64,000 nt of DNA from Maribellus sp. CM-23 (GTDB lineage: Bacteria > Bacteroidota > Bacteroidia > Bacteroidales > Prolixibacteraceae), in contig NZ_JADWYJ010000009.1 of the NCBI RefSeq assembly GCF_021354595.1, positions 62,001-126,000 of the forward strand, in the 5' to 3' direction. The notes beneath the pieces were generated by a model. It did no database searches. It had not been told where the DNA came from and worked only from the letters and a program-made list of their open reading frames with translations. This document shows positions 29,103-37,475 of this stretch, piece after piece. Position 1 is the stretch's first letter, and the number at the start of each line of letters is the position of its first letter. The position numbers and the translations under genes are program-made.

Positions 29103-29818
29103 TAATTCAAATATTTTTTTAGTTCTACGATGGCATTCAACAAGCCGTCATTGTCGTATTTTGCAAGCTGTTCTTTCGTATGTGTACCGTAAGTTACACC
29201 AAGCGATAACAAACAATTTGCATTTCTCCCTGCCTCCAGATCAGAAGGAGTATCTCCAATTTTTATAACTTGTTTTGGATCGTTAAGGCCAAACACCTCC
29301 ATTGCTTTGTTGATCATATACGGGGAAGGGCGTCCGGCTATTACCTGATCACTGGACACAGAAAGGTCGATGATTGAATGATCATTTCCTTTATACGCTT
29401 CGTCCAGATTTTTATCCCAACCCAGCCTCTGTAGGATAATATCAGTCACTTTCCGGTAAAATCCGGTGGTCAAGACAATTATAACACCTTCTTTTTTGAG
29501 GTAACTAAACAGTTCTTCGGCCCCGTCAACAGGTAATACCGGCTGAGTTAAGTAGTGATTTTCAAGAATTTTTCTGAATTTATCGTAAGACTCATCTGTT
29601 TTTTCCTGAATTTCAGATTCTTCAGCATCCGGGAGATTTTTCTTCCAAAGCGTTTCAAAAACCAATCGTTTCGACCAGCCCATCATCGCCACAATTTCCT
29701 CAATTGTATATTGCAGGCCTGTATTTTGGGCCGCTTCCGTAAAACATTTCTCTACTTCATTATCATCTTTTACAGTGGTTCCGGCCATATCGAACACCAC
29801 CATTTTAATCTTATTCAT
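29102..29818 (-). CDS. PhnX-like HAD hydrolase (phosphonatase-like)
   Basis: A 238-residue HAD-superfamily enzyme. VFDMAGTTV (Asp near residue 10) is the HAD nucleophile motif in the form shared with phosphonoacetaldehyde hydrolase. MGWSKR near residue 45 places a Lys (about 49) where PhnX has its Schiff-base Lys. LTTGFYRK, GRPSPYMINKAME and KIGDTPSDLEAGRNA are HAD motifs II, III and IV. PhnX cleaves phosphonoacetaldehyde to acetaldehyde and phosphate. This member belongs to a sister clade, so the same reaction is probable but not certain. It lies 2 bases after an XRE-cupin regulator gene and overlaps the dehydrogenase gene, with PhnW just upstream. Confidence 0.82.
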   Translation of the reverse strand: MNKIKMVVFDMAGTTVKDDNEVEKCFTEAAQNTGLQYTIEEIVAMMGWSKRLVFETLWKKNLPDAEESEIQEKTDESYDKFRKILENHYLTQPVLPVDGAEELFSYLKKEGVIIVLTTGFYRKVTDIILQRLGWDKNLDEAYKGNDHSIIDLSVSSDQVIAGRPSPYMINKAMEVFGLNDPKQVIKIGDTPSDLEAGRNANCLLSLGVTYGTHTKEQLAKYDNDGLLNAIVELKKYLN

Positions 29819-29820
29819 AG

Positions 29821-30402
29821 TTAATTTTTTATGTCAGTTAATAAATACATCACCAATAATGATGCAGTGTTTGCGGTATTGTTTTGAGGAACATGAGGGA
29901 TCTTTCCATCAAAAAACAGAGAATCACCTGTTTTTAACTGAATGGATTCTTTGTCTAAAACATAATCAACCTCACCATCAATTAAATAAATAAAAGTATA
30001 TCCATCAGTCGTTACTTTTTCCCGGTAGGCGTTGGGAGCTAACTTTAAGATTGAAGATTGCAAAGCAATATTCTGAATGTTTTCGCTTAAAATTGAATAA
30101 TAGCTGAAACCTTCCGATTCTTCCTTTTCGTATGGAATGTAATCCTTTTGTTTTTTATGGATATAACCATACGAAATATCATCTGACAGATCGGTAAAGA
30201 AATTATTCAGATCTGTATCCAGTGATCGGATTATGCCAAGTAGTACAGGTAACGAAGGAATAGTTCTTCCATTTTCGATTTTTGACAACAAGCTTTTGCT
30301 GACATTTGCTTTTTCTGCAACTGCGGCCAGCGTGGTTTTCTTCTCTTGTCTGATTTCCCGAATTTTTTTACCAATTTTCAAATAAAGATTATTGCTCATC
30401 AT
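29821..30402 (-). CDS. XRE family regulator with cupin domain
   Basis: A 193-residue protein with an N-terminal helix-turn-helix of the XRE/Cro type (IGKKIREIRQEKKTTLAAVAEKANVSKSLLSKIENGR, about residues 8-44; the underlying HTH is KTTLAAVAEKANVSKSLLS) and a C-terminal cupin barrel (EKVTTDGYTFIYLIDGEVDY, LKTGDSLFFDGKIPHVPQN) with the conserved His near the end. Such HipB-cupin regulators bind a small ligand in the cupin and control nearby catabolic genes. It sits between phnW and the phnX-like gene, so a phosphonate, AEP or an aldehyde is the likely ligand. A good promoter lies just upstream. Confidence 0.9.
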   Translation of the reverse strand: MMSNNLYLKIGKKIREIRQEKKTTLAAVAEKANVSKSLLSKIENGRTIPSLPVLLGIIRSLDTDLNNFFTDLSDDISYGYIHKKQKDYIPYEKEESEGFSYYSILSENIQNIALQSSILKLAPNAYREKVTTDGYTFIYLIDGEVDYVLDKESIQLKTGDSLFFDGKIPHVPQNNTANTASLLVMYLLTDIKN

Positions 30403-30421
30403 GTTTACTATTTGTCAACTC

Positions 30422-30451
30422 CAAATATATTAATATTATTTTCAAACCAAA
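30422..30451 (-). promoter_or_regulatory. Bacteroidota-type promoter of the XRE-phnX-ADH operon
   Basis: On the minus strand, TTTG (30451-30448) and TATATTTG (30429-30422) match the -33 TTTG and -7 TAnnTTTG boxes with an 18-base spacer. The predicted transcript starts about 15 bases before the regulator's ATG. It implies a separate promoter from that of the transporter-phnW pair. Confidence 0.65.
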
Positions 30452-30628
30452 CAAGTATTTCAATAGCACAAGAGAAATACATCTCAATAAGCTAAAAATA
30501 AACAACATATGACACGAGTGCGAATTTCAATCTCTTTTAAAAGCGTTCAGGCATCACAGAGAAACATATACAAACAATTACTATTACTCAACAACAATAT
30601 TGACTATACACAATCTCGCTGATCCGAC

Positions 30629-31744
30629 TTACTTCCAGTACATCGATTCGCGGACGGAAGAAATCAGCACTTTCATATCATTCGGTCTGACCTCACCAAT
30701 GTTTCCAATCCGAAAGCATTGATAATTGGTAACTTTCCCGGGATAAATCACAAAGCCACGTGCTTTCAATTCATTATAGAAGCGGACAAAATCGTAACTG
30801 ACTGCCTTGGGTGAAAGAAAAGCTGTAATGATTGGCGAGTGAAATTCATCGGAAAGCAAGGTCTCCAATCCAAGGTTACGCATCCCGTTCACCAATGTTC
30901 GTTGATTTTCGGCATAACGATGAAAACGCGCCAGAATACCGCCTTCGATATTTAGTTCAATTAAGGCCTGACGAAATGCCTTTACCACGTGTGTCGGCGA
31001 AGTAAAACGCCATTTGCCATGTCCCTCCTCCAAGGTTTTCCATTGACTAAAAAGATCGAGCGAAAGGGAACGTGCCAGTCCGTCGCATTTTTCCAGCTCG
31101 CTGGTTTTGCCAACAACAAAACCAAAGCCCGGCACCCCCTGAATACACTTATTGGCACTACTGATCAAAAAATCGATGCCAATATTTTCCACATCGATTG
31201 GGATGCCTCCAAAGCTACTCATGGCATCAACAACAAATATGCGTCTATTCTTTTTTACCACTTCGCCAATTGCCTCAATATCGTTCAGCATTCCGGTTGT
31301 GGTTTCACAATGCACAACAGCCACATGAGAAATACTGCTGTCGTCAGCCAAAATACTGTCAACTTTTTCAAGCTGGTGACGTTCCAAATCTCCCGCATCG
31401 TAAACCTCGCACGGTATTTTAAGGTATCGGGCAATTTCAGCAATCCGTTGCCCATAAGCTCCATTTGCAAGTACTAACAGCTTGCCACTTTCGGGAATCA
31501 CCGATCCGATAACCGATTCTACAGAGAAGGTTCCACTTCCCTGCATCAAAACAGTAGTATAACGTTTGGCATCTAAATCTGAAATAGTGAGTAACTCAGA
31601 ACGTACCTGCTGAACAATACTATTATAATCTTCATCCCAGGTACACCAATCCCGCAACATGGCAGCCTTCACTGTTTTCGAAGTTGAAAGTGGTCCCGGA
31701 GTCAAGAGCAAGTATGGATTTTCGGGCAGATATTTAATATTCAT
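30629..31744 (-). CDS. phnW: 2-aminoethylphosphonate--pyruvate transaminase
   Basis: A 371-residue fold-type I PLP enzyme. YLLLTPGPLSTSKTVKAAM is the characteristic PhnW start, LMQGSGTFSVESVIGS the cofactor phosphate region, VDAMSSFGGIPIDVE the PLP-ring Asp region and SANKCIQGVPGFGFV carries the PLP Lys near residue 198. It transfers the amino group of 2-aminoethylphosphonate to pyruvate, giving phosphonoacetaldehyde and alanine. Its start overlaps the transporter gene by 11 bases, indicating one operon. The length is that expected for PhnW. Together with the PhnX-like enzyme it gives a full route from AEP to acetaldehyde and phosphate. Confidence 0.95.
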   Translation of the reverse strand: MNIKYLPENPYLLLTPGPLSTSKTVKAAMLRDWCTWDEDYNSIVQQVRSELLTISDLDAKRYTTVLMQGSGTFSVESVIGSVIPESGKLLVLANGAYGQRIAEIARYLKIPCEVYDAGDLERHQLEKVDSILADDSSISHVAVVHCETTTGMLNDIEAIGEVVKKNRRIFVVDAMSSFGGIPIDVENIGIDFLISSANKCIQGVPGFGFVVGKTSELEKCDGLARSLSLDLFSQWKTLEEGHGKWRFTSPTHVVKAFRQALIELNIEGGILARFHRYAENQRTLVNGMRNLGLETLLSDEFHSPIITAFLSPKAVSYDFVRFYNELKARGFVIYPGKVTNYQCFRIGNIGEVRPNDMKVLISSVRESMYWK

Positions 31745-33044
31745 AACAAAGTTTTTTTGATTCGAACTGAACGAATGATTTTTTGTATTTTACTTTGATT
31801 GCAACATACGAGATCAAACAAAGGCCTATTCCCAGAGCAGAAAGAGAATACGTTATCGAACTAAAGAAATTTAACCAACTAAGATCTGGAGAGAAAAAAT
31901 TCTTCGTAAGAAAAGTAGTTACGCTCCCCAAGTAGCCAAAAGCATCAGCCGTATAAAACAAGAAACCAATGTTGCTTGCGTATTTAAATGTTGCAATAAA
32001 GCGCTCAAACAAGAGGGCATGATAAGTAACATAACCCAAATAAAGGCCAAAGCCAACCAGTATCATCCAACTTACACCGCCAATTATTTGCATCTGAAAC
32101 GCTATGGTTGCAAGAATATTAATCCCCATTCCTCCTGCAATAAATAAAAGTGAGGCATTGAGGGCCTTAAGATTATCTTTAATCAAAATCACAAGAGAAA
32201 CTATTATCAGTACGCCTACTCCGATCGGGATTTCAGCCGTTGTAAAAATGGCAGGCACATCACCTTTCCCTAGTTCTATCCATATTTCAGTGGAAAAATT
32301 ATCACGAACATCTCTCAGCACAGTCAATAATAGATAGGCCAGTGTGAATGGAATGACAGCCGACGCAAAACGCTTCAAAAAGGTTTTTCGTTCTTGTCTA
32401 TTCATCGGAACCCGCTGTGTGCGATTCTCTAAATCCTTACTGTTTTGCTCCGGTAATTGATTGAGAAACCAAACCGAAATAATAAGTGGGATAATAAATA
32501 CTGATCCTGTAACAAAAGGCATCCAGTATTCGGTTACACCATGTTCCAGCATTAGAAATCTGCCAACAGTGCGCACAAATCCTGACGATACAATAAACGT
32601 AACACTCACACTGGCCCCTAATAATTCTGTTGTCCGGCGACCTTCCAGGTAGGAAAAAACAATTCCCCAGACAAGGCCAAGCGGAAGTCCGTTTAAAAAA
32701 ATAAAAATAATATTATAAGGCGCTGGAGTAATTGCAAAAAACAGAAGTGCCACCCAGGCTACCCCAATCACTGACAATATTGTTTGAATGCGTTTCTCTG
32801 ACCGCAATTCAGAAATATATTTAATACCGAAGAACTTGGAGATAGTGTACCCAATTATCTGGGAAGTAATCAACCATATCTTGTAATGTATGCCTAGAAA
32901 ATAGAGGCTATCGAACGTAGCTGCCGTGAATGGTTTTCGAAACGCATACATACAGGAGTATGCAAAAAAAGAACTGACTGCAGCCACCAGAACAAAAAGA
33001 ACTTCATTTTCACCCAGCTTTTTGCGAATATTTTTTCTTGTCAT
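31734..33044 (-). CDS. DUF5690 family MFS-type membrane protein, candidate AEP transporter
   Basis: About twelve transmembrane segments in two six-helix halves (first LFVLVAAVSSFFAYSCMYAF, last halves near LGIGLCLISYVAI) and the conserved YAFRKPFTAATF loop after helix 1 mark the DUF5690 group of MFS-like proteins. I chose the ATG at 33044 because it places the first helix near residue 15 as in this group, and because a -7 box TAGTTTTG at 33086-33093 would leave almost no leader for the ATG at 33074. The gene overlaps phnW by 11 bases, so it probably imports AEP or exports a product. Transport of AEP is inferred from context only. Confidence 0.75.
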   Translation of the reverse strand: MTRKNIRKKLGENEVLFVLVAAVSSFFAYSCMYAFRKPFTAATFDSLYFLGIHYKIWLITSQIIGYTISKFFGIKYISELRSEKRIQTILSVIGVAWVALLFFAITPAPYNIIFIFLNGLPLGLVWGIVFSYLEGRRTTELLGASVSVTFIVSSGFVRTVGRFLMLEHGVTEYWMPFVTGSVFIIPLIISVWFLNQLPEQNSKDLENRTQRVPMNRQERKTFLKRFASAVIPFTLAYLLLTVLRDVRDNFSTEIWIELGKGDVPAIFTTAEIPIGVGVLIIVSLVILIKDNLKALNASLLFIAGGMGINILATIAFQMQIIGGVSWMILVGFGLYLGYVTYHALLFERFIATFKYASNIGFLFYTADAFGYLGSVTTFLTKNFFSPDLSWLNFFSSITYSLSALGIGLCLISYVAIKVKYKKSFVQFESKKLCYEY

Positions 33045-33630
33045 CTCCTTACAATGTTGATAAATAGTAACCATTACTTTGATGGCAAAACTATTTTAAA
33101 CATATTAAAGAATGATTTCAGAATTACTGCAAATACATTAAATTAACTACACAACAGCAAATTAAATCAAATCATGATACACAGCCAAATTAATTACTGC
33201 TTGAGGAAACCATTACACAACCCAACAAAATGGTTGAATATTTATAAACATTCAAATAAACTATTGGAACGCAATCGTTGAAACCAAGCTTGTTGCTGCA
33301 ATTAAGCAAATCGATTGCATACTATGGTTTTCGTGAGAATAGGTTTCATATGCTTTTGAAGACACCTTTTATCAATAAAACCAAAACGCTGTAACACTTT
33401 ATTTTCTAGCAATTTATCTATTTTATATCAGTAAAGGAAAGGAAAGTCCTTTAAATGTGAACTAAACGGTGAACCAGAAAAGTAAAATTTCAAAATCTGT
33501 AAGAACCTGATTTTGAGCAAAAAAATACAAAATCATCCTTCACTGGCCTTTTGCTTTTGGAGGAACGATGGAGGAACGAAAATGCAAGCAATGTTGATTT
33601 AGCTAAACCCCAAACCCACGCAAGATTTTC
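33045..33630. other. Intergenic region between DUF5690 gene and topB
   Basis: No gene is supported here. The stretch is AT-rich and contains a perfect 11-base tandem repeat TGGAGGAACGA at 33558-33579, close to the topB 3' end. No terminator, integrase or attachment site is recognisable. A short open frame that starts in the repeat is antisense to the end of topB and is not convincing. Confidence 0.5.
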
Positions 33631-35925
33631 TCAGGAAGTAATAATTTCCAACACCAGTTCCTTAGTTAACTTTCTACCTGCAGCTTTTTCGCGAATGGCA
33701 TCAAACGAAAATTTAAAATCACAGCCTTCTTTCCAATTGCTGCAACCGTAAGCCGTTTTTCCTTTTATAATGGTCCCTCCACATTTCGGACATTTGGGCG
33801 TCGTATCAACAGCCTTCGTCTTTACCGGAGTTTCCTCCACCAACTCGACATTAAAATCGCCGGTGAGTTGCAACACACCATCCACTTTTTTCTCGCCCGT
33901 TTTAAAGCCTTTCAATTTTGTGGTAGCCCCCTTTTCAAGCAGTCGGGCCACTTGTTTATCGGTTAGTTTTTTGTCCATAAAAACAAAGGGCAGTCTGAAA
34001 TCACAACCATCTTTCCACCGGTTGCATCCATAGGCATTTTTCCCTTTCAAAATCAAGCCCTCCGAACATTTTGGACACTTCATTTCATCACTGGCGGCAT
34101 CCTTCTCCTTTTTTTTCTTTCCAGCCGGTTTCTTTGGTTCCGGTTCGGGAGCGGCCAGCTTTACCACAGTACGATCACTGAGCACTTCCACCACCAGGTC
34201 GTAAACCATACGTTTCATTTCGAAAATAAACTTCGATGCGCTGTATTCACCCTGCTCAATTTCACGCAAACGTTTCTCCCACTGCCCGGTTAATTCGGCT
34301 GATTTCAGCAGCTCATTCTGAATGGTATCAATCAACTGGATTCCCATCTTTGTGGGGTGAATCTGCTTTTTCTGCCGCTCAATGTATTTTCTGCGGAACA
34401 AGGTTTCGATAATCGCCGCCCGCGTTGAAGGTCGGCCAATTCCATTGGCTTTCATCAGATCGCGCAATTCTTCATCGTCCACATTTTTACCGGCGGTTTC
34501 CATGGCACGTAACAATGATGCCTCGGTGTAATAACGCGGAGGTTTGGTTTCTTTTTCGGTAAAGGCGGGCTCGTGCGGACCGTGTTCTCCTACTGTAAAT
34601 GCAGGAAGAATGGTGTCGCCATCGCCGCTTTTACTATTTTCATCCTGAAACACAACACGCCAACCCGGTTGCAGAATTTGTTTGCCGTTAGCCACAAACT
34701 GCACCGTGTCCACTTCGGCTTTCACCTGTGTTTTGGCTACTGTACAATCGGGGTAAAAAACTGCCAGAAAACGGCGCGTAATGGCATCGTAAACGTCTTT
34801 CTCCTGTCCTCCCAACAGTTTTTCTTCGCCGGTCGGAATGATAGCGTGGTGGTCGGTAACTTTTTTATCGTTAAAAACGTTGGTCGATTTCCTGATTTTT
34901 TTCTCCAACAGCTTCCCGGCAAATTGCGTATAACCTTTCAGTCCTTTTAAAATCCCGGGAACCTTGGGATATAAATCGTTGGGCAAAAAAGTGGTATCAA
35001 CACGCGGATAGGTAACGGTTTTCATTTCGTACAGCCGTTGAACAGTTTTTAAAGTTTCGTCGGCAGTCAATCCAAAACGTGTATTGCAATACACCTGTAA
35101 ACTGGTCAGATCGAATAGCTTGGGTGCATATTCTTTTCCGTCTTTCTTTTCCACATCGATGATAAACAGGTCTTTCCCTAACACCTGATTCAACAGTTTT
35201 TCACCGTCTTCTTTTTGGAAGAATTTTCCTTCGGTGTTACTGAAAACCGTGTCGCGGTATGTGGTTTGCAACTCCCAGTAAGGCTGCGGTTTAAAATTTT
35301 CGATTTCGTAATGACGGGTTACCAGCATGGCCAGCGTTGGCGTTTGCACCCGCCCGATAGACAACACCTGCTTGTAACCACCATACTTCAGTGTGTACAA
35401 CCGGGTGGCATTCATTCCCAACAACCAATCGCCAATGGCACGAGAACTGCCGGCATAATACAGGTTATCGAACTCGGTGGCAGGTTGCAGTTTTTGAAAC
35501 CCATTTTTTATAGCCTCGTTGGTGAGCGACGAAATCCACAAACGCTTCACTTCGCCTTTGTAACCGGCCTCTTTCATCACCCAGCGTTGAATAAGCTCAC
35601 CTTCCTGGCCGGCATCACCGCAGTTAATCACCTGAGTTGCTTTATTCAGCAGGCTTTTAATGGTATTAAACTGTTTGGTCACCCCGCTATCACCCTTCAT
35701 CACTTTGGTTTCGAAACGTTTGGGCAACATGGGGAGAGTCTGCAAATCCCAACGTTTCCATTGGGCATTATAATCCTCGGGCGGCCACAACGTACAAAAA
35801 TGGCCAAAAGTCCAAGTTACCTGGTAACCATTTCCTTCGAAATAACCATCTTTCCGCGAACCTGCTCCAATTACCTGGGCAATTTCTTTGGCTACACTTG
35901 GTTTCTCTGCAATACAAACAATCAT
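33631..35925 (-). CDS. topB: DNA topoisomerase III
   Basis: A 764-residue type IA topoisomerase. The TOPRIM domain starts IVCIAEKPSVAKEIAQVIG with the catalytic Glu and includes NCGDAGQEGELIQRW, the DxDxE-like metal site. SIGRVQTPTLAMLV and MKTVTYPRVDTTFLP follow; the Tyr in TYPRVD is the DNA-cleaving residue. Two C-terminal topoisomerase zinc ribbons (CPKCSEGLILKGKNAYGCNR and CPKCGGTIIKGKTAYGCSN) end the protein. It decatenates and relaxes DNA. Bacteroidota chromosomes often carry such an enzyme; conjugative elements do too, but no mobilisation or tra genes lie nearby. It is an isolated gene on the minus strand. Confidence 0.95.
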   Translation of the reverse strand: MIVCIAEKPSVAKEIAQVIGAGSRKDGYFEGNGYQVTWTFGHFCTLWPPEDYNAQWKRWDLQTLPMLPKRFETKVMKGDSGVTKQFNTIKSLLNKATQVINCGDAGQEGELIQRWVMKEAGYKGEVKRLWISSLTNEAIKNGFQKLQPATEFDNLYYAGSSRAIGDWLLGMNATRLYTLKYGGYKQVLSIGRVQTPTLAMLVTRHYEIENFKPQPYWELQTTYRDTVFSNTEGKFFQKEDGEKLLNQVLGKDLFIIDVEKKDGKEYAPKLFDLTSLQVYCNTRFGLTADETLKTVQRLYEMKTVTYPRVDTTFLPNDLYPKVPGILKGLKGYTQFAGKLLEKKIRKSTNVFNDKKVTDHHAIIPTGEEKLLGGQEKDVYDAITRRFLAVFYPDCTVAKTQVKAEVDTVQFVANGKQILQPGWRVVFQDENSKSGDGDTILPAFTVGEHGPHEPAFTEKETKPPRYYTEASLLRAMETAGKNVDDEELRDLMKANGIGRPSTRAAIIETLFRRKYIERQKKQIHPTKMGIQLIDTIQNELLKSAELTGQWEKRLREIEQGEYSASKFIFEMKRMVYDLVVEVLSDRTVVKLAAPEPEPKKPAGKKKKEKDAASDEMKCPKCSEGLILKGKNAYGCNRWKDGCDFRLPFVFMDKKLTDKQVARLLEKGATTKLKGFKTGEKKVDGVLQLTGDFNVELVEETPVKTKAVDTTPKCPKCGGTIIKGKTAYGCSNWKEGCDFKFSFDAIREKAAGRKLTKELVLEIITS

Positions 35926-36487
35926 AAATGTTGCGAATATACAAGGAATCGTTTGTGATGAAAAAGGGAGTTATTAACAGCATCCGAAAATATCCTCCAA
36001 ACCGTATTACAAAGGAAGCATTTACTTTTCAGTCTCCTGCTAACGATACTTAGATAACTCTCCTGATAACTTTATCTTAAAATGAAGTTAGTAGTCTCTC
36101 TAAACGTCGAAAGTCAGAAAAACAGTGTATTCAGGCACTTCAAACCTGTTTATTATCTTAATCATATCCTCATTGGCAGGTTGATCAATTTACCGATTAG
36201 CAATTGAATTGAGCCTTAAATTCGCTGTGCTCTTAAAGCCTCTTCAATTGTCTATCGGCATTAACCATTGTAATTTCAGAGTTTCGCATAAGGCTCACTC
36301 TGAAAGACAATTGGTATTATACTTCAACTCTCTACCATTCTATGGATAAACTTCACCTGAAAAATATATTTCGAAGCCTTTTGCAGTTGATATTTCCATC
36401 ACACCAATGAAATCGAAAAAAACGAAGGACTGAACGATGAAAAAGGCTTTATTTGCAGATCGAATTTTGAATAAATCATCCAATTAA
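35926..36487. other. Intergenic region upstream of topB and the endonuclease gene
   Basis: This 560-base gap separates two divergent genes and must contain both promoters, but I could not identify boxes that I trust. Near 36439 a short frame begins ATGAAAAAGGC but stops after 17 codons just before the endonuclease start, so it is at most a leader peptide. No RNA or repeat was seen. Confidence 0.4.
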
Positions 36488-37363
36488 GTGAGATTAAAAC
36501 TGACGCTGGCAATACTGCTGTCTTGTATGACAGCTGTGGCCCAAAACTATACGCCAAAGTCTTCCGGAGAAATCGTAAAACATAGTTGTTATACATTGGC
36601 CTATTCCGAACAACACGAACAAGCCATTTGGGTGCTGTATCATTTAACGCGAGAGATGGTGACAGGCGCAGCCGGCAGAACAGATGATTTTCGGCCCGAT
36701 CCAAAAGTGTCAACACAATCTGCATCACTTGAAGATTACAGAGGATCCGGCTACGATCGCGGACACTTATGTCCGGCTGCCGATATGAAACAGTCTTCCA
36801 CAGCCATGTCCGAGACTTTCTATTTATCCAATATGTCGCCTCAGGTGCCGGGTTTCAATCGGGGAATATGGAAGAACTTAGAAGAAACGGTTCGAAAATG
36901 GAGTTTGGAGGAAGATGGAATTTGGGTTGTTACCGGGGCAATATTTAAAGATAATAAAGGGGCGATTGGGAAAAATAAAGTTACTATTCCCGGTTACTAC
37001 TACAAGGTCGTTTATGACTACACGGGAAAAGAAAAGATGATTGCACTGATCCTGCCCAATTCAGAAGGAAAAAAGCAGCTATCAGATTATGTAGTGTCTG
37101 TTGACCTGGTGGAAGAACTTACCGGGGTTGATTTCTTTCCGCAGCTGGATGATGCGCTTGAAGAAAAACTGGAGTCTCAGTCCGATCCCGGAGAATGGTC
37201 ATTTGACAGGATGGTTACACAAGTAAAAGTTCAGCAGAAGTTAAGTACCCCCATTCAGTGCAAGGGAACTACAAAGAGTGGCAATCGGTGTAAGAACAAG
37301 ACCTATAACACCAACGGATGTTGTCATTCGCATCAATCGCAGGCGGGGCAATCATCGTTATAA
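36488..37363 (+). CDS. Secreted DNA/RNA non-specific endonuclease with Cys-rich tail
   Basis: Starts with GTG at 36488; the only ATG upstream in range is in a frame that stops. MRLKLTLAILLSCMTAVAQN is a signal peptide. The core is a beta-beta-alpha-metal NUC1-type nuclease with YDRGHLCPAADM (catalytic His near residue 92) and a downstream LSNMSPQVPGFNRGIWKNLEE that holds the metal-binding Asn. The last 35 residues contain four Cys and two His (CKGTTKSGNRCKNKTYNTNG), resembling the DUF5763 metal-binding module. The enzyme probably degrades extracellular or periplasmic nucleic acid to recover nutrients. No immunity gene is beside it, which argues against a toxin role. Confidence 0.9.
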   Translation: MRLKLTLAILLSCMTAVAQNYTPKSSGEIVKHSCYTLAYSEQHEQAIWVLYHLTREMVTGAAGRTDDFRPDPKVSTQSASLEDYRGSGYDRGHLCPAADMKQSSTAMSETFYLSNMSPQVPGFNRGIWKNLEETVRKWSLEEDGIWVVTGAIFKDNKGAIGKNKVTIPGYYYKVVYDYTGKEKMIALILPNSEGKKQLSDYVVSVDLVEELTGVDFFPQLDDALEEKLESQSDPGEWSFDRMVTQVKVQQKLSTPIQCKGTTKSGNRCKNKTYNTNGCCHSHQSQAGQSSL

Positions 37364-37475
37364 AATAAACGAAGCGGTAAACAAAAAAGGTAGTTTTACA
37401 ATACAAAGGATACGCAATCAAACATTGATAGATTAGGCATTCCATAGATTGTATCGTTTCAAATTCCTAAAAATT

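Noticed and set aside
33551..33751. Plus-strand open frame of 66 codons by the tandem repeat
   Set aside because: Antisense to the end of topB with no domain; the start lies inside the 11-base repeat.
33631..35925. topB taken as sign of a conjugative element
   Set aside because: No mobilisation, transfer, replication or integrase genes are near, so a chromosomal topB is the simpler reading.
36488..37363. Nuclease as a contact-dependent or secreted toxin
   Set aside because: It has an ordinary signal peptide, no delivery domain and no adjacent immunity gene.
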